In this document: positions 45,784 to 54,871 of the stretch, in pieces
Position numbering within the stretch: position 1 is the first letter of the stretch
Layout of the letters: each line of letters opens with the position of its first letter
Source: a bacterium D16-51
Lineage (GTDB): Bacteria > Bacillota > Clostridia > Lachnospirales > Lachnospiraceae
Assembly: GCA_003612285.1 (NCBI GenBank)
Contig: RAYE01000035.1
Location: forward strand, 1 to 59,381
Length of the DNA: 59,381 nt
Direction: 5' to 3'
Position numbers and translations under genes: made by a program
The notes under the pieces: generated by a model
What the model was told of the DNA's origin: nothing
What the model saw: only the letters and a program-made list of their open reading frames with translations
Databases searched by the model: none

Positions 45784-46734
45784 ATGGGATCAAGGCGAAA
45801 AAGAGTTAATTATGCAAAATGGGGGTATATCTTTATTCTTCCATTTTTTATAAGTTTTTTTATCTTTTCTTTTATTCCTCTGGCAGATACAATCAGATAC
45901 AGCTTTTATGAATACTATCGTTCGGGAATTAAAGAAATTGGGCCAAATTTTATTGGAATAGCAAATTACATTGATTTGCTGAAGTCAGATATGCTGAAAT
46001 ATGCGGGGAATACCTTCATCTTATGGATGATTGGGTTTGTTCCGCAGATTGTAATAGCGCTGCTGCTTGCTTCATGGTTTGTAGATGCCCGTTTAAAAAT
46101 TCATGGACAGCAGTTTTTTAAGGTAGTTATCTATCTGCCAAACCTGATTATGGCATCCGCATTTGCAATGTTATTTTTTACCATGTTTTCTACAAATGGG
46201 CCAATTAATTCTATTTTATCATCATTAGGCTGGATTAAGAAGCCGATTGATTTTCTTGGTTCAGTATTTGGAACCCGGTCGCTGGTTGGCCTTATGAACT
46301 TTTTAATGTGGTTTGGGAATACAACGATTATGCTGATGGCGGCAATTATGGGTATCAGTCCGGATATCTTTGAGGCATCTGAGATTGATGGCTGTGGACG
46401 TGTTCAGAGGTTCTTTTATATTACGCTTCCGTTGATACGCCCAATACTTGCTTATACGTTAATTACATCTATTATTGGCGGTCTTCAGATGTTTGATGTT
46501 CCGCAGATTTTGACAAATGGGCAGGGGACTCCGGACCGTACTTCCACAACATTGATTATGTTCCTGAATAACCACTTAAAGAGTAAAAACTATGGTATGG
46601 CAGGCGCATTGTCTGTTTATCTGTTCATTGTCAGCGGCATCTTGTGTTTTATTACATACAGGATTACAAATAATGATGATGCGGATGGTTCAAAGGCGGC
46701 TGCAAAGAAGGCAAAAAAGGAAGGGAGGAAATAA
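45784..46734 (+). CDS. Sugar ABC transporter permease, MalF type
   Basis: A 316-residue inner-membrane permease with about six membrane segments and the binding-protein-dependent loop EASEIDGCGRVQRFFYITLPLIRPIL. N-terminus FILPFFISFFIFSFIPLADTIRYSF is typical. AAAGGATTGATGATTT precedes the ATG. It is 65 bp after the binding-protein gene and 3 bp before the next permease. Confidence 0.94.
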   Translation: MGSRRKRVNYAKWGYIFILPFFISFFIFSFIPLADTIRYSFYEYYRSGIKEIGPNFIGIANYIDLLKSDMLKYAGNTFILWMIGFVPQIVIALLLASWFVDARLKIHGQQFFKVVIYLPNLIMASAFAMLFFTMFSTNGPINSILSSLGWIKKPIDFLGSVFGTRSLVGLMNFLMWFGNTTIMLMAAIMGISPDIFEASEIDGCGRVQRFFYITLPLIRPILAYTLITSIIGGLQMFDVPQILTNGQGTPDRTSTTLIMFLNNHLKSKNYGMAGALSVYLFIVSGILCFITYRITNNDDADGSKAAAKKAKKEGRK

Positions 46735-46737
46735 GAT

Positions 46738-47589
46738 ATGACTAGTAAAGCAAAAAGCGCAAGTCGCAGGACGAGTATTCTTGCACATATCGTGCTTATT
46801 ATTCTGTCATTTATGTGCCTGTTTTTCTTTTATATCCTGTTTATCAATGCGACACATTCCCATGCGGAATTACAGAAAGGGTTTTCGGCGCTGCCAGGAG
46901 CAAGTTTAATAAAGAATTTTATGAGTGTTGCAAATGATGGAACATTTCCGATGATTCAAGGAATTGTAAACAGCTTGATTGTTTCAGGATGTTCTGCGGC
47001 AATATGCACCTATTTTTCATCTTTGACAGCATATGGTTTGTTTGTATATGATTTTAAGGTAAAAAAGGCAGCATTTACGTTTATCATGGCTATTCTTGTA
47101 ATGCCGACACAGGTTACGGCAATGGGGTTTCTGCGTTTGATTACGAATATGGGAATGTATGATTCTCTGCTTCCTCTGATCATTCCATCCATTGCATCTC
47201 CGGCTGTATTTTACTTTATGTACAGTTACCTGCAGTCTTCCCTCCCGATTTCATTGGTGGAAGCAGCAAGAATTGATGGTTCCGGGGAGTTCCGTACTTT
47301 TAACCAGATTGCTCTTCCGATTATGAAACCGGCGATTGCGGTACAGGCGATCTTTACATTCGTAGGTTCATGGAATAACTATTTCGTTCCTGCCCTGGTA
47401 ATTCAGTCAAAGGATAAGATGACTGTGCCGATTCTGGTTGCGACACTCCGCGGTGCTGACTACATGAATTTTGATATGGGCAAAATTTATATGATGATTA
47501 CGGTAGCAATTATACCAATTATTATTGTGTATTTGCTGCTCTCCAAGTATATTATTGCAGGTGTCACGCTGGGCGGCGTGAAAGAGTAA
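46738..47589 (+). CDS. Sugar ABC transporter permease, MalG type
   Basis: A 283-residue permease with six membrane segments and the EAA loop VEAARIDGSGEFRTFNQIALPIMKPAI. It begins behind GGGAGGAAATAAG. Partner of the upstream permease. A hairpin lies between it and the GH3 gene. Confidence 0.94.
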   Translation: MTSKAKSASRRTSILAHIVLIILSFMCLFFFYILFINATHSHAELQKGFSALPGASLIKNFMSVANDGTFPMIQGIVNSLIVSGCSAAICTYFSSLTAYGLFVYDFKVKKAAFTFIMAILVMPTQVTAMGFLRLITNMGMYDSLLPLIIPSIASPAVFYFMYSYLQSSLPISLVEAARIDGSGEFRTFNQIALPIMKPAIAVQAIFTFVGSWNNYFVPALVIQSKDKMTVPILVATLRGADYMNFDMGKIYMMITVAIIPIIIVYLLLSKYIIAGVTLGGVKE

Positions 47590-47643
47590 CATTTTTTGTT
47601 TTGACTTTTTGTTTAATGTTTGTTTTGTTAACTTTCATTAGAT

Positions 47644-47703
47644 AAAAGGCTGCCATAGAGTAAGCTCTTTAATGATGGAGGGCGGCTGTGGCAGCCTTTT
47701 TTC
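47644..47703 (+). terminator. Terminator-like hairpin after the permease gene
   Basis: AAAAGGCTGCCA (47644-47655) pairs with TGGCAGCCTTTT (47689-47700) around a 33-nt loop, followed by T residues. Read-through could supply the GH3 gene, as no own promoter is obvious before it. Confidence 0.72.
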
Positions 47704-47730
47704 TTTGGAAACATAAGGAAAGGAGAATAT

Positions 47731-50190
47731 ATGGTAAAAAGAAACTGGTTTCACAGTGGTACATTACAGCAGTCGCCATCCAAAAGGGAACTTGAACATG
47801 GCAGGCTGTCGAGGAAGGCGGCAGCAGAGGGAATGGTTCTTCTTAGAAATGAAGGGCTGCTTCCTTTAGAAGCTAATGCACCAATTGCGTTGTTTGGAAG
47901 CGGTGTGTCACAGACAGTCAAAGGAGGGACTGGTTCGGGTGATGTCAACAACCGGGAAAATATTTCGATCTATGATGGGCTAAAGGATGCTGGTGTACCG
48001 ATTGTGAGTGAAGAATGGATTTTGGATTATCAAAAGCGTTATGAAGCGGCCAGAAATGTATGGAAGGAAAAAATCCTGCAGGATGCCAAAGGGATAGGTG
48101 ATCCGTTTAATGCCTATGCGGCAAATCCCTTTTCACTGCCGGATGGGCGCAGGATTACGGTGGAGGATATCAAAGGGGCTGTGGCAGCAGTTTATGTAAT
48201 CAGCCGTATTTCTGGTGAAGGCAAAGACCGCCGCAGGATAGAAGGGGATTATTATTTAAGTGGGAAGGAACGGGAGGATATTTTATATTTGAATCAGGCA
48301 AATATCCCGCTTGTGCTGATTTTGAATGTTGGCGCCCCGGTAGAATTGACGGATATTTTACAGGAGGCAGAAAATATCAGGGCAATTTTGTATATTTCGC
48401 TGCCTGGACAGGAAGGCGGTCATGCGGCTGCGGATGTATTACTTGGAAAGGCAGCGCCTGGTGGCAGGTTAACGACAACATGGGCGAAGCATTACGAAGA
48501 CTATCCTTCTTCAGAAAACTATGGTTATTTGAATGGCAATTTAGACAAGGAGGAGTATAAGGAAGGGATTTATGTTGGATATCGGTATTTTGACAGCTTT
48601 GGCATTCAGCCGTTATTTCCATTTGGCTATGGGCTTTCTTATACTGATTTTTCCATGCAGTTTGAAGGCCTCCGGGTAGTGGGGACAGGTATTGAAATAT
48701 CTGTTTCTGTAAAAAATATTGGAGAATTATATTCTGGAAGAGAGGTTGTGCAGGTATATGTGACATTGCCGCAGGCAGGCATTGCTAAAGAGTACCAAAG
48801 GCTCGTCGGTTTTGCAAAGACAGGGGTTTTGCCGCCGGATGGTACACAGAAGGTTATAGTGACGATTGAGCAAAAGCAGCTTGCCTGTTTTTCAGAGGCA
48901 GAGCAGGCATGGATTATAGAAGGCGGAAAGTATGGTGTCTGGATAGGAAATCATGCAGCTTCTCTGCAGCTTGAAGCATTGCTTTCCGTTTCGGAACAGG
49001 TGGTTCTGGAACGGACAAGTGAGGTGTGCAAAAGAACGGCAGTCTTTGAGGAACTGGGGGTAGCCGAATTTGCCAAAAACAGAGAGGGGGAGTGGCTTGC
49101 GCTGGCGGAAGAAAAGAATGTTCCGGTTTTTTCCTTTATGCCAAAGGAAGAAGAAAAGAGGAGATATGAAGCGCCGCTTGCCAGTGGACAATCTGTTGAG
49201 GAACTGATATCTCTTCTGCATGGGAATATTGTTGAGGAGGCAGGCGTGCTTGGAGCTACCGGTACAAATGTACCGGGTTCTGCAGGAGAGACAACCGACG
49301 TGTTGGAAGAAAAATATGGAATCCGTTCCTTGGTTATGGCAGATGGTCCGGCGGGGCTTCGGTTACGGCAGAGTTATGAGGTGGATCGAAAGTCCGGTGC
49401 AGTAAGTACCGTCAGTGTACTTGCCGTATTGGAGAATGGTTTTTTGGAGGAAGTACAGCAGAAACATGAGGCGGCAGAGACTTATTATCAGTATTGCACG
49501 GCTTTTCCGGTTGGGACAGCATTGGCGCAGGCGTGGGATGTGGATTTAATGTGGGAATTTGGAAGGGCTATAGCTGTCGAGATGGAGGAGCTGCATATTG
49601 ATATGTGGCTGGCGCCGGGGATGAATATTCACAGGAATCCGTTGTGTGGGCGTAATTTTGAATATTATTCGGAAGACCCCCTGCTGTCCGGGCTTATGGC
49701 GGCTGCCGTAACGGAAGGCGTTCAGGGCAGCGGAAGGTGCGGCGTAACCATTAAGCATCTTGCATGTAATAATCAGGAAGACAACAGGACACGGGTGGAT
49801 GCCTGCGTTTCTGAACGGGCACTGAGGGAAATTTATTTACGGGGCTTTGAGATTGCGGTGAAAAAAAGTGCGCCTGCGGCAATTATGTCTTCTTATAACC
49901 TTGTGAATGGCGTCCATGCAGCAAACAGCTATGACATTTGTACAACGGTTGTACGCAGGGAATGGGGCTTTGAGGGGGTAATTATGTCCGATTGGAGTAC
50001 AACCGCAGGTGAAGGTGGAAGTGTACCATGGAAATGCATTGCTGCCGGAAATGATATTATTATGCCGGGCTGTATGAAAGATGATGAAGATATCCGCAAA
50101 GCGTATGCACAGGGGAAACTTTCTGAAGAGGAAATTCGGCGCTGTGCAGGGAGAGTGCTTGCGCTGATTCAGAAACTTGAGCATATTTGA
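47731..50190 (+). CDS. GH3 beta-glucosidase with permuted domain order
   Basis: An 819-residue intracellular enzyme. The domain normally at the C-terminus of GH3 enzymes comes first (GSGVSQTVKGGTGSGDVNNRE, GQEGGHAAADVLLGKAAPGGRLTTTWAK), then a fibronectin-type III-like part, then the catalytic barrel at the C-terminus (MADGPAGLRLRQ, RNFEYYSEDPLLSG, nucleophile in VIMSDWS, D754). This reversed order is known for some GH3 enzymes of Ruminococcus and Butyrivibrio. AAAGGAG precedes the ATG. It would hydrolyse oligosaccharides delivered by the transporter. No signal peptide. Confidence 0.92.
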   Translation: MVKRNWFHSGTLQQSPSKRELEHGRLSRKAAAEGMVLLRNEGLLPLEANAPIALFGSGVSQTVKGGTGSGDVNNRENISIYDGLKDAGVPIVSEEWILDYQKRYEAARNVWKEKILQDAKGIGDPFNAYAANPFSLPDGRRITVEDIKGAVAAVYVISRISGEGKDRRRIEGDYYLSGKEREDILYLNQANIPLVLILNVGAPVELTDILQEAENIRAILYISLPGQEGGHAAADVLLGKAAPGGRLTTTWAKHYEDYPSSENYGYLNGNLDKEEYKEGIYVGYRYFDSFGIQPLFPFGYGLSYTDFSMQFEGLRVVGTGIEISVSVKNIGELYSGREVVQVYVTLPQAGIAKEYQRLVGFAKTGVLPPDGTQKVIVTIEQKQLACFSEAEQAWIIEGGKYGVWIGNHAASLQLEALLSVSEQVVLERTSEVCKRTAVFEELGVAEFAKNREGEWLALAEEKNVPVFSFMPKEEEKRRYEAPLASGQSVEELISLLHGNIVEEAGVLGATGTNVPGSAGETTDVLEEKYGIRSLVMADGPAGLRLRQSYEVDRKSGAVSTVSVLAVLENGFLEEVQQKHEAAETYYQYCTAFPVGTALAQAWDVDLMWEFGRAIAVEMEELHIDMWLAPGMNIHRNPLCGRNFEYYSEDPLLSGLMAAAVTEGVQGSGRCGVTIKHLACNNQEDNRTRVDACVSERALREIYLRGFEIAVKKSAPAAIMSSYNLVNGVHAANSYDICTTVVRREWGFEGVIMSDWSTTAGEGGSVPWKCIAAGNDIIMPGCMKDDEDIRKAYAQGKLSEEEIRRCAGRVLALIQKLEHI

Positions 50191-50241
50191 AAATTTGCTG
50201 CTGCGAAGCAACAGGCCAAGTGAACATGTTTGTATGATGCG

Positions 50242-50270
50242 AAACAGGCAGCTATTTGGCTGCCTGTTTG
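50242..50270. terminator. Hairpin between convergent GH3 and DUF624 genes
   Basis: AAACAGGCAGC (50242-50252) pairs with GCTGCCTGTTT (50259-50269). It overlaps the 3' end of the DUF624 gene, and the T tracts are short on both strands. Confidence 0.6.
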
Positions 50271-50887
50271 GTTTCGTGTTTTTTAAATATTTGGAATAAG
50301 ACATAGGAAATGAGATACAGGATGCCTGAACAGCCAATAGTAAATGCAAGGCAGCAGATAACTGCTATATTGAGGCCGGCAGAAGAAGCAAGGTATAGAA
50401 TACCCAGTGGAAAAACAATGATAATAACGGTAGCAGGGATGTTGCCGATGCTTAAAACGAATGCATTTATAATAAGCTGCTTTAAGCTGCATTGATAACG
50501 TGACAGGAGGGGGAATGCATAGGCTGCTACAGATGCAATAATAAAAACGAGGATCCATACGGGAATCTGGAGAAATTCAAGGTTTTGTCCGCTTTTAGTG
50601 CTGATTGCAAATAATGCCAGATAAATCCCTGCTCCAGCAAGTAAAGTTAAAATCCAAATTAAGGTTGCGGGCTTAAAGTTTTCCCGGAAAGCCTTTACAT
50701 AACCCTTGAAAATGTAAGGGTCTTTTTTATCAATAATTTTAAAAAGGATCTGGTATATGGCAGAAAGCGCTGCGCCAATTGTTATAATAGGAATGCAGCT
50801 AAAGATAAAAAGAAGATTTAATATTATCAGGTCAAATATACGGGATAGAAAACGCATAACCGGATTATCGGGATGAAACAGGTTCAT
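50252..50887 (-). CDS. DUF624 (YesL-like) membrane protein
   Basis: A 211-residue membrane protein with about five hydrophobic segments, and N-terminal VMRFLSRIFDLIILNLLFIFSCIPIITIGAALSA, typical of DUF624. Members are commonly encoded beside carbohydrate ABC transporters, but their biochemical role is unknown. AAGGAGGAAC precedes the ATG. It is divergent from the GH16 gene. Confidence 0.9.
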   Translation of the reverse strand: MNLFHPDNPVMRFLSRIFDLIILNLLFIFSCIPIITIGAALSAIYQILFKIIDKKDPYIFKGYVKAFRENFKPATLIWILTLLAGAGIYLALFAISTKSGQNLEFLQIPVWILVFIIASVAAYAFPLLSRYQCSLKQLIINAFVLSIGNIPATVIIIVFPLGILYLASSAGLNIAVICCLAFTIGCSGILYLISYVLFQIFKKHETKQAAK

Positions 50888-51043
50888 TATGAAGTTCCTC
50901 CTTGGATTGTTTTATGATATATTTAATATAACAGATGGGTTGCAGATTGTAAAGCTTCGAAAAAATTGTGACAGATAAATCGGTAAATTATAGAAGAATA
51001 AAGTGGTGGAGAGAAAAAGGGCGGGACGGATATATTATGACAT

Positions 51044-51101
51044 GAATTTGATATATTTGAAATCAATTTAGTATAAAAAGCAGAAAAGAAAATAGTAAAA
51101 T
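51044..51101 (+). promoter_or_regulatory. AraC-type site and promoter before the GH16 gene
   Basis: GAATTTGATATATTT (51044-51058) and CAATTTAGTATA (51064-51075) form a 20-bp-spaced direct repeat. The candidate -10 TAAAAT (51096-51101) begins 22 bp after the second TAT. The layout matches those at 34464, 41674 and 44187 to within one base. Confidence 0.66.
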
Positions 51102-51134
51102 CAAAATAAGAAAATAAAAGGAGGAATGGTACGT

Positions 51135-54100
51135 ATGAGGCATTTCAAAAAGGGCATGGCAGTTACGCTGGCATTGTCTATGGTACTGGGAACATCAGGG
51201 GTACCTGCAAGTGCGGCACAGAAGGGGGCTGCAGCAAAAGTACAGGGAGTTTCTATCCAAAAACCGGATACTGCAACATTAGTTTTAAAAAAGAATGCAA
51301 AGTTTCAGTTAAAAACTAAAGTTACGGTAAAAGGAAAAATCAGCAAAAAAGTAACTTATAAAAGCTCTAACAGTAATGTGGTAACGGTAAATAAAAAAGG
51401 AAAGCTTACTGCAAAGAAGAAGGGTACGGCAAAGATTACTGTGGCGAGCCAGGCAAACCGTTCCAAAAAGGCTGTCCTTACCGTAAAGGTAGGAACTCCT
51501 GTAAAAGCAGTTAAGTTAAATGCTGCAACATTGTCAGGAGAGGCTGGGAAATCGGGAACTTTAAAGGCAGTAGTATCTCCGAAGAATGCAACGGTGGCAA
51601 AGGTTGTGTTTACAAGCAGTAATGCAAAGGTAGCAAAAGTTTCCTCAAAAGGCAAGGTAAGTTTCTTGAAAAAAGGTACAGCGAATATAACAGCAAAGGC
51701 ACAGGATGGAAGTGGAAAAAAGGCGGTATGCAAGGTGACAGTAACAGAGCCGGGTGCGCCTGCAGAACCAACAAATACACCGTCAGAGCCGACAAATACA
51801 CCAGGCAGTCTTGATTATTCTGGGTATAATTTAAAATGGCAGGATGAGTTTGATGGAGATTCCTTAAACAGGGATGACTGGAATGTAGAACTGCATGAAC
51901 CTGGCTGGGTAAATGCCGAACTACAGGAATATGTAGATTCGGACAAGAATATTTACCTTAAAGATGGGAAACTGGAAATTAAACCAATCCAGACAAAGAA
52001 TGCAGATGGGACATATTCTTATACCTCAGGCCGTATTACAACACAGAATAAGCATGATTATACATATGGTCTTTTTGAAGCAAGAGTTAAGGTTCCTGCA
52101 GGAAAGGGATATCTTCCGGCATTCTGGATGATGCCTACAGACGAAAACCTCTATGGTCAGTGGCCAAGATGTGGCGAAATTGATATCATGGAAGTTATGG
52201 GGCATGAGACAAATAAAGCCTATAATACGATTCACTATGGTAATCCGCATAAAGAGAATCAGGGGACTTATGTTCTGGAAAAAGGAAGCTTTGCGGATGA
52301 ATATCATACGTTTGCTTTGGAGTGGAAGCCAGGAGAGCTCATCTGGTATATCGACGGAGTGGAAAATTTCAGAACAAGTGATTGGTATTCTACAACAGAA
52401 GGACAGGGAACCGTTACCTATCCGGCTCCGTTTGACCAGCCGTTCCATGTCATTCTGAACCTTGCGGTTGGCGGAAGCTGGGTAGGATATCCGGATGATG
52501 CAGCATTCGAGAGCCAGAATTATTCGGTAGATTATGTAAAAATATGGCAGAAGGACAGCTATGATGACAGCAATGTAAAAAAACCTTCTAAAGAAGTTAT
52601 TCTGAGAGAACCGGATGCAAATGGCAACTATGTTAATAATGGTGATTTTGCCGCTGCAGAAGATTTGACAGATGAGAAAGACTGGAGCTTCCTCACTCAA
52701 AATGATGGGCAGGCAGCAGCAGAAATCAAGGATAATGCAATTCACATCAATACAGTAAATGAAGGGACAGTAGATTACAGTGTTCAGTTAGTACAGCCGG
52801 ATCTTCCGATGCAAAAAGGTGCGACGTATAAAGTCTCTTATGATGCTTATGCGGATGAAGCGAGGAAGATGATGTCAAAAGTTTCAGCGCCAGATAATGG
52901 CTGGGCTGTATATGGCGGTGGGGATGTTGTAGACCTGACAACAGAAAAGAAGACTTATACTTATGAATTCCGTATGACAAGTGATGATGACGCAAATGGC
53001 CGCCTTGAGTTTAATATGGGCGCCTATGGTTCTAAGGCGGGAATCCATATCAGTAATGTAAAAGTGGAAAAGATAGCATACGAGCCAATTGCAGAAAGTG
53101 ACAGCAAGACAGTTCTTGCAGACGGTAATTATGTATACAATGGAGGATTTCAGGAGGGAGACAGCCGTTTAGGCTTCTGGGACATCAAAAAGATCGATGG
53201 CGCAGAGGTATCTGTAACAAATGCTTCTGCCAGCGACAGAAGGTTAAAAGTAGTGGCTCCAGCAGGGACATCAAAGGATAACCCGGTTATAGTTTCCCAG
53301 AGCAAGCTGGCATTAGGCGATGGAAATTATGCATTCAGTGTTGATGCAGAAGGGGAAGCAGGAAAGGCATTTACTGTAAATGTGGCAGGTTCGGAAAACA
53401 GTATAGAACTGACAGGGGAAAAGCAGTCATATAACAACAAGCTTACCTTGAAAGATGCAAAGACAACGGATATTGTATTTACCTTTACTGCACCAGGCAC
53501 TTACTATCTGGACAATGTCCGCATTGTAGAAGATACCTTGATTAAGAATGGAAGCTTTAATGCTGGATTTGCAGGCTATGAGCCTTATGTGGATGGCTCT
53601 GCTTCTGCAACAAGTGTAGTGGACAGCCTGACAGAGGATAATGCAGCGGACTTTACCATTAATGACACGGGTGATGCCGATTGGAAGATTCAGTTAAAGC
53701 AGAACAATGTTGAGCTGGAAAAGGGACAGTGGTATAGACTTTCCCTGCAGGCAAAGTCATCCATAAACAGGAAGTTTATGTATGCGATCCAGAGGGATGG
53801 AAGCAAGCATAATGATGATTGGACTCCTTATATTCAGAAGACGGCAGACCTTACTGGTGAGTGGCAGACATTTACAGAGGAGTTCCAGATGAAGGAAGAT
53901 ACCGACCTTGAGTCTGTGCTAAGCCTTTCTATGGGGGCTGTCGGCGGGGTGCAGATTACAGAGCAGCACCGTATATGCATTGACAATATCAATCTGGAAA
54001 AGATTGATGCACAGGAGACGCCGGAAACGCCAGCAGGTGAGAATCTGCTTAAAAATGGGGATTTTTCTTCTGGTAAAGATTCCTGGATAGAGGCAATTAC

Positions 54101-54488
54101 GGCTCCGGGTACTGCTGTTGCTTCTTATGAAGGCAAAAAGGCAGTATTTGATATTACTAATGCCGGGACAGAAGATTGGAATGTACAGTTAAAACAAGAG
54201 GAGATTACCCTGGAAAAGGGATGCGCTTATACTGTGAAGTTTAAAGCAGCATCAACGGCTGCCAGAACAATCAAACTGGCAATGATGAGTACCTCTTATA
54301 CATGGTATGGAGGAGCAGATATTGAGCTGGAGGCAGGAAAAGAAAAGGACGTGGAGGTTACGTTTACAATGGAGCATGATACGGATGCCGCAGCGGCGTT
54401 GTTCCTGTCCATGGGACTGATAGAGGGAAAGGATACGCCGGCGTCAACCATTACATTATCTGATTTCTCTTTGGTAAAAGTGCAGTAG
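51135..54488 (+). CDS. Secreted GH16 laminarinase-like enzyme with four CBM4_9 modules
   Basis: A 1117-residue secreted enzyme. Signal peptide ending near PASAA; two BIG2-type Ig domains (about 35-200); a short Pro/Thr linker; a GH16 domain about 233-472 with the catalytic motif GEIDIMEVMGHE (E348, D350, E353), of the laminarinase/lichenase group; then four beta-sandwich carbohydrate-binding modules starting at about 491, 664, 801 and 970 (NGDF, NGGF, NGSF, NGDF starts). No anchor motif is seen. The first ATG (51126) is too close to AAGGAGG; the ATG at 51135 has correct spacing. It probably cleaves beta-1,3 or beta-1,3-1,4 glucan at the cell surface. Confidence 0.94.
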   Translation: MRHFKKGMAVTLALSMVLGTSGVPASAAQKGAAAKVQGVSIQKPDTATLVLKKNAKFQLKTKVTVKGKISKKVTYKSSNSNVVTVNKKGKLTAKKKGTAKITVASQANRSKKAVLTVKVGTPVKAVKLNAATLSGEAGKSGTLKAVVSPKNATVAKVVFTSSNAKVAKVSSKGKVSFLKKGTANITAKAQDGSGKKAVCKVTVTEPGAPAEPTNTPSEPTNTPGSLDYSGYNLKWQDEFDGDSLNRDDWNVELHEPGWVNAELQEYVDSDKNIYLKDGKLEIKPIQTKNADGTYSYTSGRITTQNKHDYTYGLFEARVKVPAGKGYLPAFWMMPTDENLYGQWPRCGEIDIMEVMGHETNKAYNTIHYGNPHKENQGTYVLEKGSFADEYHTFALEWKPGELIWYIDGVENFRTSDWYSTTEGQGTVTYPAPFDQPFHVILNLAVGGSWVGYPDDAAFESQNYSVDYVKIWQKDSYDDSNVKKPSKEVILREPDANGNYVNNGDFAAAEDLTDEKDWSFLTQNDGQAAAEIKDNAIHINTVNEGTVDYSVQLVQPDLPMQKGATYKVSYDAYADEARKMMSKVSAPDNGWAVYGGGDVVDLTTEKKTYTYEFRMTSDDDANGRLEFNMGAYGSKAGIHISNVKVEKIAYEPIAESDSKTVLADGNYVYNGGFQEGDSRLGFWDIKKIDGAEVSVTNASASDRRLKVVAPAGTSKDNPVIVSQSKLALGDGNYAFSVDAEGEAGKAFTVNVAGSENSIELTGEKQSYNNKLTLKDAKTTDIVFTFTAPGTYYLDNVRIVEDTLIKNGSFNAGFAGYEPYVDGSASATSVVDSLTEDNAADFTINDTGDADWKIQLKQNNVELEKGQWYRLSLQAKSSINRKFMYAIQRDGSKHNDDWTPYIQKTADLTGEWQTFTEEFQMKEDTDLESVLSLSMGAVGGVQITEQHRICIDNINLEKIDAQETPETPAGENLLKNGDFSSGKDSWIEAITAPGTAVASYEGKKAVFDITNAGTEDWNVQLKQEEITLEKGCAYTVKFKAASTAARTIKLAMMSTSYTWYGGADIELEAGKEKDVEVTFTMEHDTDAAAALFLSMGLIEGKDTPASTITLSDFSLVKVQ

Positions 54489-54542
54489 ATAGAGCAGAAA
54501 ATAGTTTGATAAACTTGCTATAGTTTTGTAGCAGCTAACATT

Positions 54543-54574
54543 AAAGGGCATATGCAGGGAGCATATGCCCTTTT
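54543..54574 (+). terminator. Intrinsic terminator after the GH16 gene
   Basis: AAAGGGCATATGC (54543-54555) pairs perfectly with GCATATGCCCTTT (54561-54573) around AGGGA, followed by T. Confidence 0.85.
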
Positions 54575-54792
54575 AAATTATTGATAATTCATGCGATAGA
54601 CCCTCTGCCTTCGGCATAGGCCGCTTCTTTGCAGCTTTGTCTATCTTATGAAAAAAGAACAGCCTATACAGTCGATTTCTAAAAAAGTGCTAAAATCTTA
54701 TATGCAGGCACAACGATTTCAGCCTTTTTCAGAAATTGACCGTGAATAGATAACGAGAGAAATTAAATTTTAGAGAAAAAAGGTATTTTGTC

Positions 54793-54821
54793 TTGATTTG
54801 GGCAGGTGAATTAGCTAAAAT
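54793..54821 (+). promoter_or_regulatory. Promoter of pgi
   Basis: TTGATT (54793-54798) is 17 bp from TAAAAT (54816-54821), about 50 bp before the ATG. No AraC-type site is present, so pgi is probably expressed constitutively. Confidence 0.65.
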
Positions 54822-54871
54822 AGTAGATAACAAAATTTGGTTGCCGTTTTATGCGGCAGAATGGAGGGATT

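Larger units (their letters stand above)
54489..54871. other. Gene-free stretch before pgi
   Basis: Contains the GH16 terminator (54543-54573), an imperfect inverted repeat at about 54590-54650 (GATAGAC with GTCTATC) whose function is unclear, a copy of the dispersed motif (GACCGTGAATAGATAAC near 54738), and the pgi promoter. No gene seen. Confidence 0.5.
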
